NCBI RefSeq assembly: GCF_018736065.1
Contig: NZ_CP076128.1
Coordinates: 4,279,001-4,343,000, forward strand
Direction of reading: 5' to 3'
Source: Flammeovirga kamogawensis
Lineage (GTDB): Bacteria; Bacteroidota; Bacteroidia; Cytophagales; Flammeovirgaceae
Length of the DNA: 64,000 nt
Both the position numbers and the translations under genes were made by a program. The notes beneath the pieces were generated by a model. It was not told the DNA's origin. It worked only from the letters and a program-made list of their open reading frames with translations, and ran no database searches. Below are positions 53,974 to 63,361 of the stretch, piece by piece. Numbering within the stretch: the stretch's first letter is position 1; every line of letters begins with the position of its first letter.

Positions 53974-55575
53974 ATGAAGAAAGTTTCACAATATGTCGTC
54001 TCTCCAAACGTAGCTTTTGACGAAGATAACTTTAGATCTTTTATAATAAAGAAAGAGCATCTTGAAGATGCAGAGAATGTTACTGTGAGAATGACAAGAC
54101 GTTCTATTGACGCTCGAAAAAAGAAAGTCAAAGTAAACGTAGAAGCTGAAATATTTGTTGATGAGAAACCAACTTTATCTATAAGTTACAAAAAAGATTA
54201 CCCAAATGTAGCAAATGCAAAAAGGGTAGTAATTGTTGGGGCTGGTCCTGGTGGTTTGTTTGCTGCACTCCGATTAATTGAATTGGGTATTAAGCCAATT
54301 GTTATTGAAAGAGGTAATGATGTACAAAAGAGAAGAAGAGATTTAGCAAACATAAATAAAAATAATATAGTTAACGAAGATTCTAATTATTGCTTTGGAG
54401 AAGGTGGTGCAGGTACCTACTCTGATGGGAAACTATATACGCGTTCTAAGAAAAGAGGTGATTTTAGAAGGATTTGTGAAATTTTTGTGGCTCATTCAGC
54501 ATCAGAAGAAATTTTAGTGGATGCTCACCCGCATATAGGTACAAATAAACTACCTAAAGTAATTGCAGAAATGCGTGAAAGTATTCTAAATGCTGGTGGT
54601 GAGGTGCATTTCGAAACTAGAGTAGAAGACCTTATTATAAAGAGTAATGAAATAAAAGGTGTAATTACTCAAAAAGGCGATGAGATAGAAGGTGAAGCAG
54701 TTTTATTGGCAACAGGTCATTCAGCAAGAGATATTTTTAGATTACTTGATAAAAAGAAAGTCCTGATAGAGAGAAAGCCATTCGCATTAGGTGTTCGTGT
54801 TGAGCATCCTCAAGGTTTAATTGATAGTATTCAATATCATATGAGTTCTAGAGATAGAGGAGAGTATTTACCTGCAGCGGCTTATTCTTTGGTTTCGCAA
54901 GTAGGCTATCAAGGTGATAAAAAAGGAGTGTTCTCTTTTTGTATGTGTCCTGGTGGTTTTATTGTGCCTTCTGCAACAGCTCCAGGAGAAGTAGTTGTAA
55001 ATGGTATGTCTCCATCAAGAAGAGATTCTCGTTTTTCAAATTCAGGTATTGTAGTGAGTGTAGACGATGAAGATTTTAAAGACTACATTGAAAAGTATGG
55101 AGCACTCGCAGCTATGGAGTTTCAAGCAGATGTTGAAAAACAAGCGTGTAAAGTAGCGGGTGGTACTCAAGTAGCACCAGCTCAGCGGTTAGTTGATTTT
55201 ACTCAGAATAGAGTGTCTTCAAAATTAAATGAAACATCTTACCAACCTGGGTTGTTATCAGTAGATATGAGAGATGTTCTTCCAGAAGCAATAGCACATA
55301 GGTTGCGTTTTGGATTCAAAGATTTTGGAAAAAAAATGAAAGGCTATTTATCTAACGAAGCTCAAATAGTTGGTGTAGAAAGTAGAACATCATCTCCTGT
55401 AAGAATACCAAGAGATAAAGAAACATGTGAGCACTTAGAGCTGAAGCGTTTGTTCCCATGTGGAGAAGGTGCTGGGTATGCAGGAGGAATTGCATCAGCT
55501 GCTATGGATGGAGAATTATGTGCAAACAGAATCGCCTCATTATATTGTGGCGTTTCAGATACAACTATAAAATAA
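53974..55575 (+). CDS. FAD-dependent dehydrogenase (COG2509 family)
   Basis: The 533-residue protein has an N-terminal extension of about 75 residues, then the dinucleotide-binding motif [20 protein letters not shown]. The family block [20 protein letters not shown] follows. Later segments are [19 protein letters not shown] and [20 protein letters not shown], and a C-terminal [20 protein letters not shown] that contacts FAD. It matches the uncharacterised COG2509 dehydrogenases. The partner gene pdxH lies 7 bases downstream. Confidence 0.88.
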   Translation: MKKVSQYVVSPNVAFDEDNFRSFIIKKEHLEDAENVTVRMTRRSIDARKKKVKVNVEAEIFVDEKPTLSISYKKDYPNVANAKRVVIVGAGPGGLFAALRLIELGIKPIVIERGNDVQKRRRDLANINKNNIVNEDSNYCFGEGGAGTYSDGKLYTRSKKRGDFRRICEIFVAHSASEEILVDAHPHIGTNKLPKVIAEMRESILNAGGEVHFETRVEDLIIKSNEIKGVITQKGDEIEGEAVLLATGHSARDIFRLLDKKKVLIERKPFALGVRVEHPQGLIDSIQYHMSSRDRGEYLPAAAYSLVSQVGYQGDKKGVFSFCMCPGGFIVPSATAPGEVVVNGMSPSRRDSRFSNSGIVVSVDDEDFKDYIEKYGALAAMEFQADVEKQACKVAGGTQVAPAQRLVDFTQNRVSSKLNETSYQPGLLSVDMRDVLPEAIAHRLRFGFKDFGKKMKGYLSNEAQIVGVESRTSSPVRIPRDKETCEHLELKRLFPCGEGAGYAGGIASAAMDGELCANRIASLYCGVSDTTIK

Positions 55576-55582
55576 TCGGAGT

Positions 55583-56224
55583 ATGAAATCTAAGATAGCG
55601 GATATCCGTGAAGACTATTCTAAAAAAAGTTTAAGTGAGACAGATGTTTTAGAAAACCCTATTCAACAATTCGAAATATGGTTAGAAGAAGCAATTAATG
55701 CAGATGCATTAGAACCTACTGCTGTAAATGTGGCAACTGTATCAAAAGAAGGGAGTATCTCTTCTAGAACAGTTTTACTAAAAGGGGTTGAAAAAGAAGC
55801 TTTTGTATTTTACACTAATTACAATAGTAGAAAAGGGAAAGCTTTACAGGAAACTCAGAAGGCAGCATTAAATTTCTTTTGGCCCGAATTAGAAAGGCAA
55901 GTATGTATTGAAGGTACTGTAGAAAAGGTATCAGAAGAAACATCAGATACTTATTTTGAAAGCAGACCTTATAAGAGTAAAGTAGGTGCATGGGCATCAG
56001 AGCAAAGTACAGAGATTTTATCAAAGAGTGTAATTGTTGCTCGTTTTGCTAAATATGCAGCAAAATATATCACTCATGTTCCTCGTCCACCACATTGGGG
56101 TGGTTTTGCAATTTCTCCTACTAGAATAGAGTTTTGGCAAGGAAGACCTTCAAGGCTGCATGATAGGATACAATATTTAAAAGATGAAGATGGAAATTGG
56201 GGTAAATCAAGGTTAGCCCCTTAA
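55583..56224 (+). CDS. pdxH: Pyridoxamine/pyridoxine 5'-phosphate oxidase
   Basis: The 213-residue protein is a full-length PdxH. It has [20 protein letters not shown], then [20 protein letters not shown] with the FMN-contacting [29 protein letters not shown] and [20 protein letters not shown] follow, and the conserved end is KSRLAP. It oxidises pyridoxine or pyridoxamine 5'-phosphate to PLP. It forms an operon with the FAD dehydrogenase. Another vitamin B6 gene, pdxJ, lies at the end of the window. Confidence 0.95.
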   Translation: MKSKIADIREDYSKKSLSETDVLENPIQQFEIWLEEAINADALEPTAVNVATVSKEGSISSRTVLLKGVEKEAFVFYTNYNSRKGKALQETQKAALNFFWPELERQVCIEGTVEKVSEETSDTYFESRPYKSKVGAWASEQSTEILSKSVIVARFAKYAAKYITHVPRPPHWGGFAISPTRIEFWQGRPSRLHDRIQYLKDEDGNWGKSRLAP

Positions 56225-56243
56225 TAAATATGTAGTTATTATT

Positions 56244-56279
56244 AAAAGCGACTGATTTTTATAGAAATCAGTCGCTTTT
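56244..56279 (+). terminator. Intrinsic terminator after pdxH
   Basis: A 15-base stem (56244-56258 with 56265-56279, core GCGACTGATTT) with a T-run. The remaining bases to 56543 hold only the amt promoter. Confidence 0.92.
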
Positions 56280-56467
56280 TTTATGTAAAAACCCTGATTC
56301 GATGTTTTTAAGTTAAAAAAGGTCTTCTTTTAAGTGTTTTTGGTTGATTTTTATGTTTTTATTTGATTTTAGGTTTTAAAATAACCCAGTTTTCACTTAA
56401 AAATATGTTATTATGATTTATTTAGTGTGCAATTTAAGTGTGTTGTGAATAAAAAATTGATAATAAT

Positions 56468-56499
56468 TTGTTTATATGGTTGCGAATTATTTAAATTTG
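56468..56499 (+). promoter_or_regulatory. amt promoter
   Basis: TTG at 56468-56470, 21 bases, then TAAATTTG at 56492-56499, an ideal TTG-N21-TAnnTTTG promoter. The start is predicted near 56506, 38 bases before the ATG. No palindromic nitrogen-regulator site was noticed. Confidence 0.75.
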
Positions 56500-56543
56500 A
56501 GGCATCAGATTGATAAAAATACTCACATTCACCTATATTAATT

Positions 56544-57857
56544 ATGATTTCTATTAAAAAAGGATACTTCAAAAGTATCATCTTACTACTTTCTGTATTG
56601 TTACTCCCTTCGTTGGGTTTTTCACAAGAAACAGCTACAATCAATTCAGGTGATACTGCTTGGATGTTAGTTGCTACTGCAATGGTTATGTTAATGACGC
56701 CAGCAGGTTTAACTTTATTCTATGGTGGTTTAGCACAACGCAAAACTGTACTGAACACTATTGGTATGAGTTATACAGCTTTCTGTACTGGTACTCTTGT
56801 TTGGGTAATCATTGGTTATAGTTTAGCTTTCGGAAAAGGAAATGCTTATATCGGAGACTTTAGTTCTTTCTTATTAGCAGATGTAAAAATTACAGATGTA
56901 GCAGGTACTATTCCAAGAATTTTATTTATCATGTTCCAAGGTACTTTTGCAGCAATTGCAGTTGCACTTGTAAGTGGATCTATTATAGAAAGAGTAAAAT
57001 ACTCTACATGGATTATCTTCTCTACGTTATGGGTTGCTTTAGTTTACTCTCCAATTGCTCACTGGGTTTGGGGCGGTGGCTTCTTAAGTACTGATGGCGA
57101 ATTAGATTTTGCAGGTGGTACTGTTATTCATATTAACGCAGGTGTTTCTGGACTTGTTTTAGCATTAATGTTAGGAACAAGATTAGGTCATAAGCAAGAG
57201 CACTCTAACAAACCTTCTTCTATCAAATTAATGGTATTAGGTAGTGCTTTATTATGGTTTGGATGGTTTGGTTTTAATGGTGGTAGCCAATTAGCAGCTG
57301 ATTTTATTGCAGCAAACGCAATGTTAGTTACAAATGTTGCAGCAGCAGCTGGTGGAATGGCTTGGTTATTAATTGAGTGGGTTACTGAAGAAAAGAAGCC
57401 TACGTTATTAGGTTCAGCATCAGGTGTGATTTCTGGATTAGTAGGAATTACCCCAGCATCAGGATTTGTTGATGTATCAGGAGCTTTAGCAATTGGTGCA
57501 ATATCAGGTGTTGTAGGTTTTTACGGTGTTGTTAAGTTGAAAAAAGCACTTGGATATGATGATACACTTGATGTATTTGGTATTCACGGTCTAGTTGGTA
57601 TTGTTGGAGCTGTTTTAACTGGTGTTTTTGCAAACCCAGAAGTGAATGGAGCTGCAGGTTTACTTTACGGTAACCCAGGTCAGGTTCTAGTGCAATTAAA
57701 AGCAGTTGTTGTAACTATCATTTATTCTGGTATTGCTTCAGCAATCATCTTTAAATTGAGTACACTTCTTACTGCAGGTGGTCGTGTAGACGCTAAAATT
57801 GAATCAGACGGTATGGATGAGTCAATTCACGGAGAAAAATCATTTGAATCTATGTAA
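56544..57857 (+). CDS. amt: Ammonium transporter Amt
   Basis: The 437-residue protein has an N-terminal signal-like segment (about 10-28, ending GFSQ) and eleven membrane helices. The Amt signature FAGGTVIHINAGVSGLVLAL contains the first pore histidine, and DVFGIHGLVGIVGAVLTG the second. The tail is short and charged. It conducts ammonia/ammonium inward. No PII (GlnK) gene lies next to it, although this pairing is common elsewhere. Confidence 0.95.
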   Translation: MISIKKGYFKSIILLLSVLLLPSLGFSQETATINSGDTAWMLVATAMVMLMTPAGLTLFYGGLAQRKTVLNTIGMSYTAFCTGTLVWVIIGYSLAFGKGNAYIGDFSSFLLADVKITDVAGTIPRILFIMFQGTFAAIAVALVSGSIIERVKYSTWIIFSTLWVALVYSPIAHWVWGGGFLSTDGELDFAGGTVIHINAGVSGLVLALMLGTRLGHKQEHSNKPSSIKLMVLGSALLWFGWFGFNGGSQLAADFIAANAMLVTNVAAAAGGMAWLLIEWVTEEKKPTLLGSASGVISGLVGITPASGFVDVSGALAIGAISGVVGFYGVVKLKKALGYDDTLDVFGIHGLVGIVGAVLTGVFANPEVNGAAGLLYGNPGQVLVQLKAVVVTIIYSGIASAIIFKLSTLLTAGGRVDAKIESDGMDESIHGEKSFESM

Positions 57858-57882
57858 TCATAGTTCGAATAAAAATATTATT

Positions 57883-57914
57883 AAAAGAGATACTACTAAG
57901 GTGGTATCTCTTTT
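57883..57914 (+). terminator. Intrinsic terminator after amt
   Basis: A 14-base stem (57883-57896 with 57901-57914, core AGAGATAC) with one U-G pair and a run of T. Confidence 0.9.
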
Positions 57915-57996
57915 TTTTGTTTCTATTGATTCGTATCTCATATTTTGTAAATTGAAAATGAAATAATTAAGATAACCACTAATAAATAACTACATT

Positions 57997-58902
57997 TTGA
58001 GATTAGCATCTATTGATATTGGTTCTAATGCCATACGTTTTCAGGTAGTCACAACTCACCCAGGTAAAGCTGATGAGGTTGTTTTTAAAAAGCTAGATTA
58101 TATGCGTTTTCCTTTAAGGTTGGGTAAAGACGTGTTTAGTGCAGGAAAGATTTTAAGACCCACTGAAGAAAAATTAGTGAAATTAATGAAGGTCTTTTCT
58201 ACTTTGTTAGATTTATATGAAGTAGATGATTATATAGCTTGTGCTACGTCTGCTATGCGTGAAGCAAGTAATGGAAAAGAAGTAGTAGAAAGGATATATT
58301 ATAAAGAAGGACTCAAAATTGATATCATTGAGGGGAAAACTGAAGCCGAAATGATAGCATTAACTTTAGATCCATTCATACCTATGGGTAATGTTCTACA
58401 TATTGATGTAGGGGGCGGAAGTACGGAACTAAATATCTATAAACATAAAACAAAAGTTGCTTCCAGATCTTTCCAAATGGGTAGTGTGAGAGAATTATCC
58501 AAAGAGGAACAAGAAAATATGTTTTCAATAATAGAAGAGTGGTACCATGAGCAATCATCGCCCTATTTTAGTAAAGAAGATGAAGTGATCGCTTTAGGAA
58601 CAGGTGGTAACATTAATAAATTATTCAACCTTTCTAAACAAAAAAAGAGCGATGATAAGACAACATATCTTCCTGAATTAATAAAAATTAGGGAGTGGCT
58701 TAAAGAGTTTACATTTAAAGAAAGGGTTAAAAAACTTAGATTAAATGAAGATAGAGCAGATGTTATAATTCCAGCTTCAGAAATATACACAAAGGTAATG
58801 GAGCTTTCAACAGCAAAAAATATTGTTGTACCTGGTGTAGGACTTAAAGATGGTATTTTACATTACTTAGTAAAGAAAAGAGGATACACTTCAAATTTAT
58901 AA
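57997..58902 (+). CDS. Ppx/GppA family phosphatase
   Basis: The 301-residue protein starts with TTG: (M)RLASIDIGSNAIRFQVV. This is the family's opening motif, and no upstream ATG is in frame. Other marks are ATSAMREASNG, IIEGKTEAEMIAL, VLHIDVGGGSTELNIY and IALGTGGNINKLF, all of the actin-like ATPase core. It is a short form, lacking the C-terminal HD domain of E. coli Ppx. It hydrolyses polyphosphate or pppGpp; which one is not clear. Confidence 0.9.
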   Translation: MRLASIDIGSNAIRFQVVTTHPGKADEVVFKKLDYMRFPLRLGKDVFSAGKILRPTEEKLVKLMKVFSTLLDLYEVDDYIACATSAMREASNGKEVVERIYYKEGLKIDIIEGKTEAEMIALTLDPFIPMGNVLHIDVGGGSTELNIYKHKTKVASRSFQMGSVRELSKEEQENMFSIIEEWYHEQSSPYFSKEDEVIALGTGGNINKLFNLSKQKKSDDKTTYLPELIKIREWLKEFTFKERVKKLRLNEDRADVIIPASEIYTKVMELSTAKNIVVPGVGLKDGILHYLVKKRGYTSNL

Positions 58903-58947
58903 ATCAAAATAGGCTATCTCAATCTGTTGGGATAGCCTATTTTGATT
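58902..58947. terminator. Bidirectional terminator, Ppx/GppA and M23 genes
   Basis: A 17-base stem (58902-58918 with 58931-58947, core AATAGGCTATC) beginning at the last base of the Ppx/GppA stop codon. It serves both convergent genes. Confidence 0.85.
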
Positions 58948-58973
58948 ATAAATGAACTTGATTTTTCTGTGTT

Positions 58974-60026
58974 TTATCTTACCCTAATAGTTCTACCAAC
59001 TCTTAAAGTAGTTCGTTTAGAAATACCATTTAAACGACATATTTTTGTCATTGATGTACCATATCTCCTACTAATCTTCCATAGAGAATCACCGCTTCGT
59101 ATTCTATGATAGACACTTTTCTTAGATTCAATAAGAAGCTCATAACTTTTAGCAGTAAGATCAAAATTTGCAGGCACATCAAATGAATGATTTTCAAAAT
59201 CTATCAGATCTTCAGGATTGAAACCATAACCTTGGTAGCGAATCTCAAAATGAAGGTGAGGTCCTGTACTTCGGCCAGTATTACCACCTAAACCAATTAC
59301 TTCTCCGGCTTTAACTTCTTGTCCAGCTTTAACAATGTAACGGCTCATGTGTCCATATAATGTCTCTAAGCCATTTTTATGACGAATCATTACATAATAA
59401 CCATATCCTCTTCTATTGTATTTTGCAATCCTCACAACACCATCAAACATTGAGTGAATAGAATCACCGATTGACAATCGAGTATCTATACCATGATGAA
59501 ACCTCCAACGTCTAAAGCCATATTTAGAAGTTACTTTCTCTTTGCTTGCGAGAGGGTAAGCCCATGCAGTAGAATCTCCTTCTCTATATAATTGTAATGC
59601 TACACTATCTTTTAAAACATTAGATGAAATATTATAAGGGTTAACATTCCAGTTGTCCCACGTTTTATAATAATCAAATCCATCTAAATATGTGGCATCA
59701 CAAAATTTACCAGGTTGTAATTCTACAAGGTTTTCACATTGTTCTTTAGTATTAAGATTAATGCGTTTATATTTTTCTGGGATCTGTGAGATCGCCTCAT
59801 CTTGTTGACAAACTTCTTCTCCATTTTCTAGAGTGAAAGTAACTTTCGGAAGTACAACAGTTGATGAAATTTCTTTATTTTCAATTGTTTCAGTCTTGTT
59901 TTTGCCTTTAAATATTTTTTTGAAAAAACCTTGAGCAAGAACTTCTGAAGGAGAAAAACTGAGCAGTATAAAAAATAATGTCAGGTAGACGAATGTAGGT
60001 TTAAATACTTGATTTTTTGAACACAT
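58974..60026 (-). CDS. Exported M23 peptidase with C-terminal LysM
   Basis: The 350-residue protein has a signal peptide (about 1-32, ending VLAQ) and a 130-residue linker with four cysteines. A LytM/M23 domain follows at about 160-275, with metal ligands His177 and Asp181 in HHGID and the HLH motif at 257-259 (PHLHFEI). The LysM is at about 306-350 (YHRIRSGDSLWKISRRYGTS). It should cut peptide crosslinks of peptidoglycan in the periplasm, guided by the LysM. Confidence 0.92.
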   Translation of the reverse strand: MCSKNQVFKPTFVYLTLFFILLSFSPSEVLAQGFFKKIFKGKNKTETIENKEISSTVVLPKVTFTLENGEEVCQQDEAISQIPEKYKRINLNTKEQCENLVELQPGKFCDATYLDGFDYYKTWDNWNVNPYNISSNVLKDSVALQLYREGDSTAWAYPLASKEKVTSKYGFRRWRFHHGIDTRLSIGDSIHSMFDGVVRIAKYNRRGYGYYVMIRHKNGLETLYGHMSRYIVKAGQEVKAGEVIGLGGNTGRSTGPHLHFEIRYQGYGFNPEDLIDFENHSFDVPANFDLTAKSYELLIESKKSVYHRIRSGDSLWKISRRYGTSMTKICRLNGISKRTTLRVGRTIRVR

Positions 60027-60196
60027 AATTTAAGTTTCAGTCACGTAGTAACTATGAAAAAGTAGGACTTGTTTTGTTTGTCTTATTTATAATCTACAAG
60101 AATACTAAAGTATGACTAGAAAGGCAATCATTTTTCTGATATATTCTAATGTTTAACGTCTGATTAATTAATAATTCTGATATGTTGGGTAAAAAG

Positions 60197-60233
60197 AAAG
60201 AGGTGATTATAAATCATTTATAATCACCTCTTT
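60197..60233 (-). terminator. Intrinsic terminator after trxB
   Basis: A perfect 17-base stem (60197-60213 with 60217-60233, core AGAGGTGATTAT) with a 3-base loop, then a T-rich tail on the minus strand. It ends the pdxJ-trxB operon. Confidence 0.88.
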
Positions 60234-60255
60234 TAAATATGTTATATAAAGAAGA

Positions 60256-61194
60256 TTAATCTTCTAATTCTACTAAGTAGCGTTCAGCTTCTAAAGCAGC
60301 CATACATCCAGTACCGGCAGCAGTAACAGCTTGTCTATATACCGTATCTTGAACATCTCCTGCAGCAAAAACACCTTTGATATTTGTTTTTGTGCTATCA
60401 GGTTGAGTGATAAGGTAACCAGCATTATCCATATCTAACTGACCTTTGAAAATGTCTGTATTTGGTTTATGACCAATAGCAACAAAGAATCCAGTTACGT
60501 TAATTACGCTTTCTTCTTTTGTTTTATTATTGAAAACCTTAACACCTTCAACTTCATTATCACCAAGAACTTCTAGAGTTTCTGTGTTCCAATGGATTTC
60601 GATATTGTCTTTTTTGATTACTCTTTCTTGCATAATCTTAGAAGCTCTCATTTCATCTCTACGTACTAAAAGATGTACTTTAGAACATAAATTAGAAAGG
60701 TAATGAGCTTCTTCGGCTGCAGAATCTCCAGCTCCAACAACAACAACTTCTTGTCCTCTGTAGAAGAAACCATCACAAACAGCACAAGCAGAAACACCTG
60801 AACCATTTAAACGAGTTTCAGATTCTAAACCTAACCATTTTGCAGATGCACCTGTTGAAATGATAACTGAATCAGCTTCAATTTCAATTTCATCATTTAC
60901 TGTAGCAATGTGAGGACCGTTTTCGTTTAATTGAACACCAGTAACAAAGCCAGTACGGATATCAGTTCCGAAACGTTTTGCTTGTTCTTGTAATTCCATC
61001 ATCATCTGAGGCCCCATAACTCCTTTAGGGTAACCAGGGAAGTTTTCAACATCATTAGTAATGGTTAACTGTCCACCAGGTTGAGGTCCTTGGTATAAAA
61101 CTGGACTTAAATTAGCTCTTGATGCATATATTGCTGCAGTGTAACCTGCAGGTCCAGACCCAATGATTAGGGTTTTAACGTGTTCTCTTGCCAT
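60256..61194 (-). CDS. trxB: Thioredoxin reductase
   Basis: The 312-residue protein is standard TrxB: FAD motif IIGSGPAGYTAAIYASRANL, then GGQLTITNDVENFPGYPKGV. The redox pair is C137-A-V-C140-D in SACAVCDGFFYRG, the NADPH motif is VVVGAGDSAAEEA, and the C-terminal FAD contact is GVFAAGDVQDTVYRQAVTAA. It keeps thioredoxin reduced with NADPH. It is the last gene of the minus-strand operon, 28 bases after htrA. Confidence 0.96.
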   Translation of the reverse strand: MAREHVKTLIIGSGPAGYTAAIYASRANLSPVLYQGPQPGGQLTITNDVENFPGYPKGVMGPQMMMELQEQAKRFGTDIRTGFVTGVQLNENGPHIATVNDEIEIEADSVIISTGASAKWLGLESETRLNGSGVSACAVCDGFFYRGQEVVVVGAGDSAAEEAHYLSNLCSKVHLLVRRDEMRASKIMQERVIKKDNIEIHWNTETLEVLGDNEVEGVKVFNNKTKEESVINVTGFFVAIGHKPNTDIFKGQLDMDNAGYLITQPDSTKTNIKGVFAAGDVQDTVYRQAVTAAGTGCMAALEAERYLVELED

Positions 61195-61222
61195 GTTTTC
61201 TATATTTGTGTGTCTTTAAATT

Positions 61223-62686
61223 CTAAAAATAATAACTGAAATATCTATGAGAGCCATCTTCTTTTACAATTTCTAAGATTACTCGCCCTCTTATTCTTGA
61301 GAGAATTTTGTTAAAGTCTTTTGGGTTTTCTAAAGGGTATCGATTAAGAGAAACGAGTATCATTCCTTTTCTTAAGCGCATTTCTTGAATTAAACCACCT
61401 TTAACAACTTCTTCAATTCTAATTCCTGTTTTTAAACCAAGTTTCGATTTTTCAAGTTTTGAAAGTGCCGTAAATTTAGCACCGATTTCTTTAGCATCGT
61501 AAACTTTTTTATTTAATACGTTAGTTGTTCCATCAATGTTTGTTAAAACAACTGTTTTGTTTAAATATTTTTGATTTCTTAAAATTTTAATATCAATCTT
61601 ATCTCCTGGAACATAATAACTAAGCTGTTCATCAAAAGCTGCTTCAGAGTCAATAGAGAAATTATCGATAGCTAGAATAACATCTCCTACTTGAAGTTTA
61701 TTTTTTTCTGCTGCACCTCCCTCAATCTTTGTGATAGCAACTCCTTGAATTTCTTTCATTTTTAATTCCTCAGCAATATCTTCATCAACAGCTTTAATAG
61801 CTGCACCAAGAAATGCTTTCTGTACTTCACCATATTTTTTGAGGTCGTTAACTATTTTGGCAACAATATCAGAAGGAACAGCAAATCCATAACCTGCATA
61901 ACTACCTGTTTTAGAAAGGATAGCAGTATTAATACCTACTAAATCACCGTGTAAATTAACCAATGCACCACCACTATTACCTGGATTAATAGCTGCATCT
62001 GTCTGAATAAAAGATTCAATAGGAAAGACATCATTCATAATGCCAATTTTACGCCCTTTAGCACTTACAATACCTGCTGTAACTGTACTAGTAAGATTAA
62101 ATGGATTACCAACAGCTAGAACCCAATCTCCAACTCTTACAGCTTTTGAAGATGCTATTTGAATTGGTGGTAAACCCTCTTTTTGAATTTTTAGTAAAGC
62201 AATGTCTGTAGATTTATCAACGCCAATTAATTTAGCATTATATGATCTTTTATTATAGATGACTTCAATTTTATCGGCCCCTTTTATAACATGATTGTTG
62301 GTTACAATGTATCCATCCTCGGTAAAAATAACTCCCGAACCTGACCCAACAGCTACACCAGATGAATTACTTTGCGAGGGGCGTCCAAAAAATAGGTCAC
62401 TCCATGTTTTTCTGTTACTATATCTATTATTCATATAAGTGACTATATAGACTACAGATTTGGTACTTACTTCGGCAGCATCAGCAAAAGCAGAGAGTTT
62501 TAAATCTTCAGAAGATGGTAATTTCTCAAAATTAGAATTACCATAAATAGGAGTAGTGTTTGTTGTTGTATTAGAAGCAAAATTAAATGTTTCTGTATTA
62601 GTTGGTGATAGGAATTTGCCATACAGATAAGCTCCACATAAACCACTTATTACTCCAATAATTATTGTAAGTAGAGTACGTTTCAT
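61223..62686 (-). CDS. HtrA/DegP-like serine protease with PDZ
   Basis: The 487-residue protein has an N-terminal signal or anchor (about 4-22) and a trypsin-like domain (about 65-280) with triad His132, Asp161 and Ser238 (PGNSGGAL). A PDZ domain follows (about 295-385: FLGAAIKAVDEDIAEELKMK, then VGDVILAIDNFSID). A second PDZ-like part is at the C-terminus, partly degenerate. It degrades or refolds damaged envelope proteins. It is 48 bases downstream of the DeoC-like gene. Confidence 0.92.
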   Translation of the reverse strand: MKRTLLTIIIGVISGLCGAYLYGKFLSPTNTETFNFASNTTTNTTPIYGNSNFEKLPSSEDLKLSAFADAAEVSTKSVVYIVTYMNNRYSNRKTWSDLFFGRPSQSNSSGVAVGSGSGVIFTEDGYIVTNNHVIKGADKIEVIYNKRSYNAKLIGVDKSTDIALLKIQKEGLPPIQIASSKAVRVGDWVLAVGNPFNLTSTVTAGIVSAKGRKIGIMNDVFPIESFIQTDAAINPGNSGGALVNLHGDLVGINTAILSKTGSYAGYGFAVPSDIVAKIVNDLKKYGEVQKAFLGAAIKAVDEDIAEELKMKEIQGVAITKIEGGAAEKNKLQVGDVILAIDNFSIDSEAAFDEQLSYYVPGDKIDIKILRNQKYLNKTVVLTNIDGTTNVLNKKVYDAKEIGAKFTALSKLEKSKLGLKTGIRIEEVVKGGLIQEMRLRKGMILVSLNRYPLENPKDFNKILSRIRGRVILEIVKEDGSHRYFSYYF

Positions 62687-62734
62687 TTTTATTTTTTTTG
62701 AGTTAATTAATCAAGAAAAGTGCCTTAGTATTAA

Positions 62735-63361
62735 TTATGACACATTGACATCTGGATTGATCTGATCGTAGGTTATGTTGACAGTTTGGAAATTTTCAAA
62801 CAGCGTTTCAGTTAATAAGTTAGTGTCATAAATGTGTATTTGTTTTTCAATATCAGAAGATAAATTTTGGTTTATATTATCCATATAGATTAAATGCTCT
62901 TGGTGGATAAACAGTGTATCTACACCAGCTTTATTAGCAAGGGAGCAAATTTCAATTATTTCTGAATTTGTGAAATCAATTGGAGGAAGTTTTAATGTAA
63001 AAAGTACTTCGTCTTTATGTGCAGTTTGAGCTAGTTGCAAGCATTCTATTTTGCACCAAGTAGGATTGGTTCTAAAAGCCCCAACATTAAGAACGGAAGC
63101 TACTTCATTTACTCCTAGTTTTATGAGTTGTTGTAACTCAAAGAGTTTAACTTGAGTGAGTTGATTTCCATTTCCTTCTCCAATACAAGATTGAATTATT
63201 AAGTCTGAACCATGGAGATCTCTGCAAACTTTTTTTACCCAATAGCCTGGTATAGACACTCCTTTCAGAGGAAGGTGTAATCCTAGATCAATTAATTTGA
63301 TTACATCTTCTTCTGAAGAGTATGGGTTTGAAATTTCCGCGATTAAGTGCGTAAATTGCAT
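62735..63361 (-). CDS. DeoC-like TIM-barrel protein lacking catalytic lysines
   Basis: The 208-residue protein resembles deoxyribose-phosphate aldolase along much of its length: VSIPGYWVKKVCRDLHGSDL, VKLFELQQLIKLGVNEVASV, then LNVGAFRTNP and IIEICSLANKAGVDTLFI. The residues needed for catalysis are missing. The Asp of the E-V-D motif is Ala88, and the Schiff-base lysine of the KTSTG loop falls on about Phe151 with no TSTG. The GFKPAGG lysine region is absent because the protein ends early. It is therefore likely a non-aldolase relative. It overlaps pdxJ by one base (TAATG), which implies translational coupling. Function unknown. Confidence 0.7.
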   Translation of the reverse strand: MQFTHLIAEISNPYSSEEDVIKLIDLGLHLPLKGVSIPGYWVKKVCRDLHGSDLIIQSCIGEGNGNQLTQVKLFELQQLIKLGVNEVASVLNVGAFRTNPTWCKIECLQLAQTAHKDEVLFTLKLPPIDFTNSEIIEICSLANKAGVDTLFIHQEHLIYMDNINQNLSSDIEKQIHIYDTNLLTETLFENFQTVNITYDQINPDVNVS

